Assembly (NCBI GenBank): GCA_025093985.1
Contig: JACAAK010000009.1
Span: 1-64,000, forward strand
Length of the DNA stretch: 64,000 bases
From: Calvatia gigantea
Taxonomy: Eukaryota; Basidiomycota; Agaricomycetes; Agaricales; Lycoperdaceae
Direction: 5' to 3'
The notes under the pieces were generated by a model. It was not told the origin of the DNA, did no database searches, and saw only the letters and a program-made list of their open reading frames with translations. This document shows, piece after piece, positions 1-11,486 of this stretch (its first letter is position 1; each line of letters begins with the position of its first letter). The position numbers and the translations under genes are program-made.

Positions 1-91
1 CGGACGATTGCACTGTGAGTTTGACTCTGCTCACAGACAACTTGACATGGATAGTTTAGGACGGTCTCAGTTCTAGCGTATTTTTCATGTA

Positions 92-214
92 CCCCCTAAA
101 CCCCCTAACCCCTAACCCCTAACCCTAACCCCTAACCCCTAACCCCTAACCCCTAACCCCTAACCCCCTAACCCCTAACCCTAACCCTAACCCCTAACCC
201 CCTAACCCCCTAAC
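92..214. repeat. Degenerate telomere-like C-rich array
   Basis: About twenty short units of the form (C3-C5)TAA follow one another, mostly CCCCTAA with interspersed CCCTAA and CCCCCTAA. The C-rich strand runs 5' to 3' from the left, the orientation expected at a left chromosome end. About 90 bases of non-repeat DNA lie to the left, so this is either an interstitial telomeric tract or an end where the terminal repeats were not fully assembled. The unit-to-unit variation in C number differs from a homogeneous TTAGGG array. Confidence 0.85.
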
Positions 215-1192
215 TCCTTTCTACTTATCTAGTATTATTGTTCTTTGTTCCAGACAATTCCTTATGTTTCAATAGTTATTTCTTTAGTTAGTTCTACCTT
301 AGTTTCTATATATATTATAAAAAAAACTCCTGTTCTGGCCCTTTAGACCTTCCAGACCCTGAGTTGCTTGCCCACCACTTGCCTGCTTCAGCTCACAGTG
401 GACTCTGATATACACTGGCAATTTTAGAGGACACTGGACTCTTGTACATAATATAGACAATGTATGCATAGACAATGGACACAGACTTGTTATGACCTAT
501 ATAAGTTGTTAACTCAGGTTGCAGCTTAAGCAAGATTGAGAAAGGGCAGGGTAAATACAAGTAGTTAAGCATATGGAATATAGTAGTATGTACTACACTT
601 AAATAGACAAGGACTATCTGGTTGAGCGAATGGAGTTATATATGAAATATCTATATGACAGGGAATATTAATGTACAAGTTAGATATGGAGAATGCTGGA
701 ACAGATATAATATAGAGTAGATAATAATGGCATGAGGTAGAATAGGGTAATGACCCAAGGAGATGTATATATGATGTTGGATGAAATTGTAACAAGACTC
801 ATATATATGTGGTCTATGCCTGTAGGAAATCTTTACCCTATTCTCTAAGAATTTCTCTACAGTTCTCAGCTATTTAATCTGACTACAGCCACTCTATGAA
901 ATCTGCTGTATTACATCTCAGCCAACCTCAGACCTCTGCCAATTGCCCTTATATATATAAATATTTGTACCATATTCAATTTCCATACTAGATACCAAGT
1001 CTTATTGAAGAAAGTTATTTAAGGGTGATATACATGACATTAGAGGGGTTAATGAGTGATGTACAATTAATGTAAACTACAATGTTAATCAGAATAGCAC
1101 AGGATTGGTCAGAGCTGACTAAGATTTGTCAGCAATCCCTAAGCATTTATAAGCCTTCCTCCCACTCTATCATGCTGAGCTGGCCAGTTGTG

Positions 1193-1353
1193 AGAACTAA
1201 CTAAGCAGAAAACTTCCCACTGCCTATTCTTCCACTCTCTAATGCCTAAGGGCTAGCCCAATTATTATATAGTATTTGTCAGAACTGACTAGGCAAAAAA
1301 CTTCCCACTGTCCATTCTTCCACTCTCTAATGCTTGAAGGCTGGCCAGATTAT
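1193..1353 (+). repeat. Diverged tandem duplication, about 73-base units
   Basis: Two adjacent copies (about 1193-1265 and 1281-1353) share the blocks AACTTCCCACTG and TTCTTCCACTCTCTAATGC. A third, more diverged copy lies just upstream (about 1100-1190), with CCCACTCTAT and GCTGGCCAG in the same order. Differences are largely C/T and G/A. Nothing suggests a coding role. Confidence 0.7.
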
Positions 1354-1914
1354 CAGTTTGGCCAAACATTGTTGATAACATAATTATGCATTAAAATAGA
1401 TGTAATACTAAGAGAAAAATTAATAAACTTAAAGTGTAACTTGAATAACTGCTAGGATTAAAATAACTAGAAGGGCTAAAGTACTGCCCATGCTGAAGGC
1501 ATGGAATCCAGCCTAGTCATATAGAAGGGAGGGAGAAGGGCATGTGATTAGTAAGGTACAATTACTAATCTAGTGTGATGTCACAGATTTCAACAAGTTT
1601 CTGACTCTTTACCTCAGTTGCTGGTCTTTTGTTGATTTATCTCTGTTTCTCTCTCATCTAGCTCACCAACCACTACTTCAATCTCTTGGCTACTTTACTC
1701 AACAGGCTACTTATATTAGGGCTATACACTTGCCAAATTTCAGGGAAATCTGAATACCTTTTGGTTATCCTCCTTAACTGGCTTTCTTGGCCTTGAAGAC
1801 TACTGGCAGTGTGGAGCAAGCAAATCAAGGTACCCAGTGGTACCCAGCTTGGGTACTTTCTAAAATGATGTCCTCTACCTACTCACCAAGTTTGAAGCAA
1901 TTCCATTACTATCA

Positions 1915-1936
1915 GGTGCAGCGCTAGCGCTGCACC
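1915..1936. repeat. 22-base perfect palindrome
   Basis: The sequence GGTGCAGCGC-TA-GCGCTGCACC (centre at 1925/1926) reads the same on both strands. It sits at the junction between the AT-rich subtelomeric DNA and the GC-richer gene region. It could form a cruciform or be a dimer binding site, but nothing nearby tells which. Confidence 0.8.
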
Positions 1937-2174
1937 CAACTAATGTAGTTAGGGTCAGGGGGAGCATGGGTCATGTGTTGACCGAGGCGGGGCGGTTAGT
2001 CAGTCAGTCGGTTGGTCGGCCAGTTAGTCCATCGGTCCAGACAGGGGTTACCTGGGGGAGGGTGCCATTGGATTGAAAAATTTACTCTACAAACTATTGC
2101 GGAGACATCGTTAAGCGCATACATGTGGACTATCGTAGAATTCACGCTATCAAAAAGTTGACGAGTGTCATCAA

Positions 2175-4958
2175 CTAAGTATCAATCCGGGTGCCGTTCT
2201 GATCCATGCACCATTCCGGTCTCGCACAAGGTGGCAATGTGCTAGCAGGCTCGTCTCCGGCATCCTTGAGCAATAAAGCCACAACACCGTGTGGGGGAAC
2301 TTTAGGGATTGTCATGCCGCGGACGGCGGTACCATTGTTAGTGTGGGACCATAAGTCCTGCAGCGCTCGTTTCAGACTATGATACTTGCACAACACAAAA
2401 TGGCATACCCGGACGTGGTACTGCCTGCCAGCTCGGATCCACGGAGATTCCGTTAAGTTGAAGGACAGATCCGCTGGTTCATCAAAAACGTTGATCTTGT
2501 ATGGAATTATCAATGACAACGCTGACCGCGTGGGGCCGGGGGGGGGGGACGCACCAGCATAAATACGACGCCATCGCATGTTTCCCCGCTCCAATATTGA
2601 GCTGGGAGCAAGTAATTGTTTTGCCAGTCAGGCTGTTCCGACATTCCTGTCAGCGTTGAGAAACTCGGGCTCGGTAACAATACGCACGCCAGCACCCCAT
2701 CTAAAAGGAGTGACCGCAGTTCCGACTACTGGGTCCTGGTTGATGGCAATGAGTTCGTGGTTCTTGAGAATCATCAGCGTTTCAGGTGTGGCCTTCGTTA
2801 GCTGCAAAATTAGGGCAGGAATCAGTTTTCCAGGGAGATCTGGGAAAAAGGATCGCGAAACCAACATCGGTGCTCTGGAATGAGAGATAGTTAAAAAAAT
2901 GGGTCATTCACTATCCGTGTCAACAGAACTCACAATCACGAGCGGCGCCTTTAGCAGAGCCCAGGCTGTGAAATGGGTTTTGGCCTCTTCGAATGTCATC
3001 CCATCGTTACCACTGTAAAATCGCCAGAAACTACAGGAGACCATCCAGTATAGGGAAAAGAAAACTTACACCTCCAACTGGGGATCCAAACACACTCAGT
3101 ATTTACTCATACTTCGCAAGTTCACAGGGACGTACCAAATCCAGATCGTTATGACCATAGAAGTCAGATGCCCAGGAAACAAACGAGGTTCTAGCCGGAT
3201 ACAATTCTCGTCGGTGACACTCCAACCATGGAGGAAGGGTGGGTACTCACTGGTGAATAATGCTGCGGATAGCGTCCCAGTGTGGACCGGTGTCATCCGT
3301 CGTCTATTGTGCACCGAATTGTGAGTATATTCTGGCTGCCGAGCTACCCAGAATGAGAAACGCAGTGACGTACCCTCCAAGTCTGACCCAGTCTCCTTGC
3401 CCATAGCCAGGGTTGCTCCTGGGAAGAAATAAAAAAGATGCAAAATCTCAGATAAGCATACCATCTGCTAAAAGCTGATTTGGGCTGAACGCACCCTTCC
3501 CCATTGGCAGAGTGAATATAACATTGGAGGTGTTCCGGTCTGTTTACTCAGTTCGTGAATGGCATCCGACATACGCTTGAACTCTAGGGTAATGTGGTGA
3601 GTATTCAAAGACTTCATGGGAGGTCCTCCTGTCATGTAGACAGAAGTGATTTAAAAAAGTTGTACGCACTTCCAACCATTCCCTCCTTAATGACAGAGTC
3701 AAAAGGCGCTGCGGAAGGTGCCAGATATCGTGAGAATGTATTCACGGAGGCTGAAATACTGACAGTCACTTACCTGCACAGTTGTCATACCTGAGTGTGC
3801 CGTGAGCGACAGATATCAGTACCGCTTCCTAGTCAGGTGGATCGCGCCATACCTAAGAAGGTCAAAGCCCCAATCGTGGAACAATTTGATATCCCTGCGA
3901 CCGAAAGACAGTGAATTCGGTCTCGGGTTGGGGCTGAACGCGAGAGGGGAACGTACCTATTCTCATTCTGGAATGATCCTGGATAAAATTGACAAGTGAA
4001 CCATCCGGAGTCGCTATACTGTGCCAATGATGGGCTCATATTCCTTAAGCGATACAAATGGCCAACTTACGATACCGGCCTTGCTGGGAACATAATTGTC
4101 GGCCGTTAGCCTTCGTACTTGCGTACGAATTTATTATACACTCACAAACCCATGTCGTGGAGTCCCTTAGTCAACTTCTTCATTCCTGATGGGAATCGCT
4201 CTTTGTCTATGGTTGAAATTCAGCGCCTAAAGCTTCAAGTAAAAGGACCACGTTATGCGTACTCGCGACAATATCGCCTGAAGGACTGCGTTCCTTTTCG
4301 GAGTAACAATCATCAAGGTTGACATAATTATATCCAGCATCCTGAAAAAATGGGAGATTGATATGACCTTGTTCAACGTGGGTTGAGGGAGGGGGACTGA
4401 CCAACAGACCCAGGGACTTAAGTAGTTTCGCGTTGTCAGTAATAATGGTTTCGTTGATTTCACACTGTGCACACGTGTTAGCAGCAGATATAGGGTTGTC
4501 TGAAAAGGCAAACATGGTAGGCATTCCAAGCTTAAAAGGGGGGTCAGGTTGATATCAAAAACCCTTGACGGATGGCGCGAAATGTGCTTACTGTTCCAAC
4601 CCATGACTAAGAAAGAGAATTGGGAGTTGGTAACATAGAGAGGGCAGAAAAGACTAGCTGCTCACAGGGTAACCTCCCGACGCCATGGTCGAGAACATCC
4701 GCCGGAGAAGACTTAGTGGTGAGCGCAGTAACAACTGCGATGGTCACCGCCAACCCGACAGCGCCAAAGGCCAAGAGGATAGTAACGGGAGTGAAGGTGA
4801 GAACGAATGTCCATTTCTTGCCCAGTATTTGCTTCGATTCTATTCGACCATCAGCATATGGGGATTTGAGGAAAGCAATTATCACACGTGATGAGATCCG
4901 GCTCACCTGGATCTCGTTGACCGATGATAGGCAATCCCCCAACGGGCGCTGTTGTCAT
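2175..4958 (-). CDS. Membrane-anchored alpha-galactosidase (GH27)
   Basis: Glycoside hydrolase family 27, which releases terminal alpha-linked galactose from galacto-oligosaccharides and galactomannan. The gene is cut into about twenty small exons, and joining them at GT-AG sites gives a continuous product. Recognisable blocks in order are RLPFMGWNTWNAYH, CEINETIITDNAKLLKSLGL, AGYNYVNLDDCY, RFPSGMKKLT, YSDSGWFTCQ, LFHDWGFDLLRYDNCA (the Asp is the family nucleophile), YSLCQWGREQPWLWA, YGHNDLDLVG (acid/base region), FEEAKTHFTAWALLKAP, NHELIAINQDPVVG and AQYWSG. It ends at a TAG at 2175-2177. The start at 4958 (MTTAPVGGLP) is chosen because only this frame splices in phase into the second exon. 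Residues about 28-55 form one long hydrophobic segment after a short basic stretch, so it looks like a type II membrane anchor rather than a cleaved signal peptide. One intron contains an 11-12-base G run near 2538. The family call is firm; exact exon borders are inferred. Confidence 0.9.
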
Positions 4959-7776
4959 CAGTCTCTAGACATGCTCATCTCGAGGCCAAAGGTAGACAGA
5001 CGTACACGAGTCTTCCCGTGCTACATCGGTGTAAGAGTCCGCATAAGCAAGGCAGCAACGACGTAGAGGCCCTAGTGAACATCTACTCACACTTGTCCGC
5101 TACGTTTGCTAAGCTCAGCACTTGTAGGTTTAGTGAGGGAGTGACGAAATCCAGGGGAGATCCGGAAGGTATGGTGAGTGTGAAGCGGGAGAAGTAGTTC
5201 AGATTCAGTCAATGGCGTCGTCTGAGGATACAGTATCATACCTTGTGTATCAGAGTAAACCATGTCGGCAAGGGTTGTGGAGGGTCGTTTTGGACAGGAA
5301 CACAACTAGTCGGTTGGGCCGGAACCCACGTTACTAAAGGTTTTGATTCTAGTAGAAATCATCTTATACCTAGATGGATCAAGAGAAGCCTCGGGCGCAA
5401 ACACACCTCTAAAGGAGTGGTAAGAGAGAAGGCTCTCAAGGGTATTCGAAGTGAGGGAAAATGGTTGTTCGTGGTCAAGGTGTAGTACCGCCCCAGTACT
5501 AGGCCATAATCATATCACTGCCGTTATCGGAGCATGTGGAATTCGGAATTAACCTCCCGGTTTCATCGAGGAGTTTGCCAAATTTGGTCCAAGTCTCACT
5601 GCAAAGTAAAAGGTGAGAGGGAAATAGAAGAAGGGAAGGGTTGAGACGTCATGATCTCATCGCAGGAGGAAGACATGTGCTGTTGAAGCCCATTGGGCAC
5701 ATCATGATCAAAATCATAATCAAAAACGAAGTCCTTGAGCCCCGGGGCTAACCCCAGTGAAAACCCCCTGGCGCTCGGCAGCCGCTGATAGCACCCGTCA
5801 GCGTGAGTTGCTGATGACCGTGCCTCTCCGCCATCACGAAATTTCAGTCGCTGCAGAATGCGTGTGGACGTGACGGATGGACATTGCCCAAATTTCCTGT
5901 AATGTTTCCCTTTCCGCACGAAAGAAGCAGACCAGCGCCCTGTTTACACCACGATAGAGAGAGAACACCTTTCCTATGGCCAGTGAAAATCTGCGCCATG
6001 AATCAGGGTAACCAACCGCACCGAAATGCGTATATTACGAAGGTCCCAAGCCACGATGACTGGAGAGGGGTCAACCCCCCCGAAGTAAACCAATCGCGTA
6101 GCCTACAAAATATAAGCCTGGTGCCAAATTACACAAAAGATGGGGAGGGCGTACGTTAACAGGGTACCAGGAAATGTTGCTTGTTCCTCTACTCCATCCA
6201 ACAACCATGCTCCCACCGGTAACAACCCAACCCGTCAAAGTACCCGCATCTCCACCATACATCAAGACGATGGCCTCATGTTTCCCCAGGATTCCACGCG
6301 ACGGTGCATCCAGTGCTACTCGCACCAGGGCGAACTCTGATTCCACACGACCGACGTGACTTCACCTAGTTCCGCGCTACGCGTACCGGATGCCGGAGTG
6401 CCCAGTTCAGTAGGATCCTTGAGGTCCTAGATGCAGACCTAATGGAACTGAGAATCACGAGTGAAAGTAGTCGACAAGAGACGTACCTTGCCAGATACAC
6501 CACCAGACACGAGATGGATTGCCTGGACCGGATTTCCTGGACTAGATTGAACTCGAGACCATGCCTAACATGTGTCGTGTTACGAAAAATCAAGAATCTC
6601 ACCTACAAGTTGTTTAGTTCAGTGAGGTATTTAAAGTGAAGGGAAAACGCACCCCTGACCGGCAAGGATTTTTGCAGGATATCGTAACGTGAGCTCCCCA
6701 TTTTCGAGACCGTCAGTAACAACATGGCGCGGTCGGCCTGGACTGATACATCCCCACGCAAAACGGTTGAACCTGACAACGCATTTGAGGTCACAAATAG
6801 CTAAGAAAGGAAACAAAAAACATACCGAGCAGTATCTGTAACAGAGCTCTTCTGTCTATTACGTACATGGTTCAGAAATTAAGAGTCCATGTTCCGAGCT
6901 GACTTTCGTTGCTGAAGGACCCACTGAGAAGGTTAGTTCCACGGCCCCGGATGCCATGCGAGGTGAGGGCACAGAGTAAGGAGGTGATGGTGGAATGGCC
7001 CAGAATGTGCCACCGGAACGGCTTCTCGATCCCCGTGTTACATGGCAGCAGTGGGGGAGAGCGGGATCAGCGTAAATAGATAAGCTGTTACTTAGTAGTG
7101 TTGAACTGGTGATCAACAAACAGGGGATTGTTTGGCTACGCCTACTGGCACAAATACATAACTATAGATGCATCTACCCCGGAGCCGGCTCAAGGGGGGC
7201 TACCCGCAGAGAGGACTCTAGAGACAGGCTCCTGAATATGCTGGGCACAGGAGCGCAGGCTCTGGAGGGACAAGCCCCAGAGCCTGCGGCCAGATTGAGA
7301 CTACAATCCATGAAAGGGACAGATCCAGCGACTCCACCAGCAATTCTCGAGAGGAGCCGTTCCCTCTTCGATTATTCGGTAAAACACCTGTTTATTCTAC
7401 ATAAAATCAAATATTGGTCCGTTTGGCACATTTTTGGTACCGTTCTTGGTGGGGGAAATTCGGCCGTAATGAGCTTATGCGCTGCTTCGCTGCAGGAAGT
7501 ACACCAACCATAGGCTCCGTAGATCATCTGGCCCCCGTCAGGTTTCGAGTATTTGCGCAGATGACAGGATTGCCAAAATCAGCTTTGAGGTTTCCTGACT
7601 CGTTTCCCCGGTGGTTGGCATGGATAATTAGTCTATAATAGGCATTGGATATGTCCGTTGTCTGCTGTTCGTTGGCCAAATTTCTGGGTGACACAAAGCA
7701 CGACTCTATTTTTAGCTGCAACTTGAATGGCAACCCCTTGAAGGCTCTATCTTCACCGCCAGACACCACCACCGCT
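4959..7776 (-). other. Unresolved coding-like stretch (5.5-7.1 kb), otherwise empty
   Basis: Between the alpha-galactosidase and the next gene, the minus strand shows exon-like pieces with plausible splice sites at about 6620-6800 (SNALSGSTVLRGDVSV), 6370-6560 (SPGNPVQAIHLVSGGVSGK then DLKDPTELGTPASGTRSAEL), 6180-6350 (GKHEAIVLMYGGDAGTLTG) and 6020-6120 (TRLVYFGGVDPSPVIVAW). They suggest a beta-rich extracellular protein. I could not assemble one continuous protein or recognise a family with confidence. A loose likeness to the non-catalytic domains of GH35 beta-galactosidases was considered and is too weak to call. It may be a gene with many tiny exons or a decayed one. Bases 7110-7776 hold only a strong hairpin at 7255-7287. 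Confidence 0.3.
7255..7287. repeat. Perfect 11-bp hairpin
   Basis: GCAGGCTCTGG at 7255-7265 is exactly complementary to CCAGAGCCTGC at 7277-7287, separated by an 11-base loop. It lies in non-coding DNA between two divergently placed coding stretches. Confidence 0.75.
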
Positions 7777-9248
7777 ATGTCTACACGTATCAATGAGGTC
7801 CTTTTGGAATTAACCAAGGAACTTACTACCCTCAAGAACTTCGACACGAGCCCAGCATCCCACCAGCAGATTCGGGAGCGGTATAGACTCTTGCGGACAA
7901 CGAGGGCGCGTTTGGGCAAAGTCAAGGATCACCTGAGATTGTTAGAGCGCGACGTCGTAGATGTAGTGATGTCTTCAGATGACGAAGAAGACTTAATGGA
8001 AGTGGAACGGGAGGTTTTAAAGGATGTAGAGAAAGGGGCTGGTGGGGAATGGCAGGGATATCACTCCAGAAACAGTGACCACGACCACAGCGGGCATGAA
8101 GATGATGACACTGCCACCGTCCGACTTGACAATCTACCCAATGAAAATGCCAAGCTGGCGGTAATCGGCTATCTCCAGGCGCATTTCTCTCTTTGTTAAT
8201 TCTTTGTGACCATAGCTCGTTTCGAAACGCTTCAGGGATTGCCTTAAGAACATGGATGACCTCGGGTATCCAACCAGCCAACTTATCAAGCGGGTCCTCA
8301 ACGATCAAACGGGCTCTCTCCGAAAGCAAGAGGATTCTGCATTCCGGAATCTTAACACTCGGTATCTCAATCCGGGCGCCAGCCTTTTTGTGAGAGCTGG
8401 GTGGATATATGCGCCCGCTTCTGTTAATTCTTCCGTTCTTTTGTTCAGGACGACGTTTACAGGCCGTTTGTCGAGTCGTCCACATGGAAGGATATTCACA
8501 ATCAGATCTGGGAAACAGAGAAGTTGGATAGTCTGGAAGAGCGCTTGGTCACAAGGGAGACAGTGATGTTCAACGTGCGGACTGGGAACACAGTTGAATC
8601 GTGGGTGTTTGGTGTGATTGAGACTGTCAATGGTCTCGTTTTAGCACTTGAATGGAATGACCTCACCAACAAGGCCGGCGGGAAGAAACTCAAAGGGGTG
8701 TTTCGCAACCGATTGTTTGAGGCAATGAAGGGTGGGGGTATCGATGGAGCCGGTCAAGACTTTAGGTCGGGAAGGGCCCTCGCATTGGAGAAAACCAAAT
8801 TTGCTCGCATGCACCGGAAGATCGTGACGTCGAGGAATCATACTCTCCGCCTCTACGAGATGGTGAGCATTCCACATCGTTAGGCTGACAATCAACCACT
8901 GAAAACTTACAGTTCGGTGCTACGGTCGTGATCGAGCCCGTATTCAACCCTATGTCTGGATTGGTGGCACGAGGATGGACACCCACCTTTTCACACTTAT
9001 TAAACCACGTCATTGAGCATTTTCGCCTGCACGTCGAGGAGGCAGGGGCCCTAAAACCAGAGGAGGGTGAGGATATGGATGCAGCGTACAAGAGATACAT
9101 GGTGGCAAGGCACGAAAGTGCTGTTGCTGTGATCCGGGACCTGTTCTCAAGATTTGCGCCACCGGGACTTATGAGTTGGGTCATCAATTTCCACACCCGC
9201 CACCCGCCGAATTACACAGGTCCGGTGACACAGGTTGTCGACGACTAG
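7777..9248 (+). CDS. Conserved-looking protein of unknown function, 441 residues
   Basis: Four exons (7777-8178, 8216-8389, 8449-8862, 8913-9248) join in phase 0 and end at a TAG. The start MSTRINEVLLELTKEL is chosen; an in-frame ATG at 7645 would add 44 weakly coding residues. Residues about 5-75 are helical and charged, followed by an acidic linker (SSDDEEDLMEVE) and a His/Asp-rich patch. The middle part contains YRPFVESSTWKDIHNQIWE, then EERLVTRETVMFNVRTG and a glycine-rich KAGGKKLKG. The last exon carries VIEHFRLHVEEA. No signal peptide or membrane segment is evident, so it is probably intracellular. Intron 1 appears to use a GC-AG pair (donor CAG|GCGCAT, acceptor CATAG). I do not recognise a family and assign no function. 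The consistent phase-0 splicing supports a real gene. Confidence 0.7.
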
Positions 9249-11486
9249 CAGTAAGGAGAAGTCCAATCCTCCTGAAGGTGATCGTTTGTTAGCAGCTACT
9301 ATTTTGAACACCTAAAATGACATATTGGGAAGGGTTAATTACAGCTTCAGGGAGTGGCAACATAGGGTGTAGAGTGAAAGTGTAGGCGTGGGGAATGAAT
9401 GAATTACGCAGGTGAAACAAGAAAAGAATGTCCTAGAAGCAAACATCCAATAGCGAATCTAGTGGCGTTGAGAAGCCAAACAACGAATAGCCCACCCAAT
9501 TCAATCTGCCTGCCCTGAGAACAGGTGGCTGACCGAGTATAGTGACCACGATTTGAAGGACTAGTAAAGGCGGTGGAAGGTGACTAAGAGGAGGTAGGTA
9601 ATGAATTGGAGCGTAGAGTCAGTTTCAGAATCGCAATGAAGTCCTTGCACGGGATACCGTACCTGTCAAGCACGCGTCAAAGGCAATTTAACCTTGAAAA
9701 CATGATACATTAGCGCGCCGGCGAAAGGACATTTCTTGTGTCCGTACGCCATGGGATGGAACTTGGTCGCCCAACCATTGCTTGTCACGTATTTGAAAAC
9801 CAGGTAAGCATAATCTCAACTGGTGTCCTTCAACAAGAGTTGCGGAGCTATCTTCCAGATTTGAGGGAGCTGCGTCGTGAACTTAGACATGAATTAGCAG
9901 GGTGCGACGCGATATACCTGCGTGGTTTCGCCGCCACCCACCCCCTCCTAAACGACTCCTGACCCAAGGATGCTCTGGGAGAAAAAACCTAGCTTTCCCA
10001 TGCTCTGCGAATGGGAAAAATGTGATTAAAGGCTACCGGAACTTGACAGTTTGAACAATTTTTGGAGGCGGCGAGTTTACGAATGAGTTGGCAACACAGC
10101 TTTTTCTGCCATCAGAGGGGGAGAATGTCAAGCCAGCAGGAACGGCTCTTATCAAATCATGACATATCATATCCCATTGGAGTTGTCTTCTATTGCGGTC
10201 AAAGCCAGTTTATAAGCGCCATAGAGAAAGGCCAGCCTCGAGGAGAAAATCACTAGCAAGGTCATCACGAAAGCACATGTTTGAGCTCATTGGAAAGCGT
10301 AGAAGAATGAAAGAAAGATATATAAAAAAAGGAATTGAGCGACGAGGTACTTTTGTTCCAATATACTCCATGGGACAATCATTAATTTAGCCGCCGGAAG
10401 AAACAGAGGGTGCGACAAGATGTCGGGGCGTCCGCAGTATTCACCTGATATCCCTTGTGCCCCCCACGTTTTGCCAGCGCTCGAACCCTGCTTTAGGGAT
10501 ACCTTATCATAACAAGCACAGTGCTGACAGGTAACAAAGTTTTGGAATGTTGGTGAGATGATGTCCCGGCGAGGGCTGCGGGGGGAACTCATAACACCCG
10601 GAACAAGTTAAAGGGAACCGTTCGTCCAAGTACGACGTCTTAGAGGCCTTGCATTATCGGCGCGTCTTAATGAGTTACGAATTTTGGAAAGCATCATTCA
10701 CTCAAATTTATGATCCTTAAATACACACAGACCATACATTTTGAACGTCCATAAGCCAAACCCTAAACAGAATAATATTAATGCACTCTGGTCAAGTCCA
10801 CACCGTTGTCCATGATCGCCGAGGGATGTTTCACGAAACCCGGTTCACTGGCGCCAGCTGTCGGTTGCGACGGCCTACCGCCGGATGTATTGGCGTAGCT
10901 GGGATCTGTTACCTCCAGGGTCCTGTGGTTGAACAAGTTTCGTTGCTCGGCAGTTGGACTGAGGTGGGGCATTGATAGGTCGTGTTCGACACATTTCAAA
11001 GGGAGCGGCAGCGGCATGGCAGCGGTGGATGCTAGAACGGAATGGGGTAAAAATGTCCTCGAGCTTGAGGATTATCAGGCAATAAGTATGTCATGTGATT
11101 GTCGCTGAATTGAGAGACGGACTAGACCTTGCTCGTGGTTATGAGTATCAATGTCTGCTTATGTTTATACGAGGGCAGTGTCAGCCAGTGTTAAAAAAGA
11201 ACAGCTAGGTCGTGGTCTACGTTGAAAGTTCAAAGTTTATTCGGCACTGCTCGGCCGGTAGGCCCTCAGGTGCAGGACATACTTGATGCGAGATCCCCTG
11301 TCAGGCGACGTGCGAAGATGGGCTGATGCTAAGTGTATTGATGGGTTGTCGATAAGCCGGGGGTAGGCTGCGGAGGCGTCCACGTCATCAGGCATTTGAA
11401 AGTGTTCACGCGACAATTGGGTAAAATAAACAATTAAGAGTATATTCCAGTAAGCAATACAGCACCAGAGTGAACGGTCACATAAT
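9249..11486. other. Intergenic, no gene recognised
   Basis: Only short random open frames occur, none with splice support or a family motif. A frame at 9738-9962 contains a heptad-like stretch (LRELRRELRHEL) but is isolated and short. The 3' flanks of the 441-residue gene and of the PHO88 gene both fall here. Confidence 0.5.

Larger units (their letters stand above)
215..2174. other. AT-rich subtelomeric stretch without a gene
   Basis: The composition is clearly more AT-rich than the rest of the window up to about base 1880, with runs such as TATATATAAA and many stop codons in all frames. I see no coding signal. It holds a diverged tandem repeat near 1.2-1.35 kb, a 22-base perfect palindrome at 1915, and a GTCAGTCGG-like quasi-repetitive patch at about 2000-2040. 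The composition changes abruptly near 1.9 kb, just before the first gene. Confidence 0.6.

Noticed and set aside
5540..7110. GH35 beta-galactosidase as identity of the unresolved stretch
   Set aside because: Only a loose likeness to the beta-rich domains (an LMYGG-like segment); no catalytic domain or active-site motif was found.
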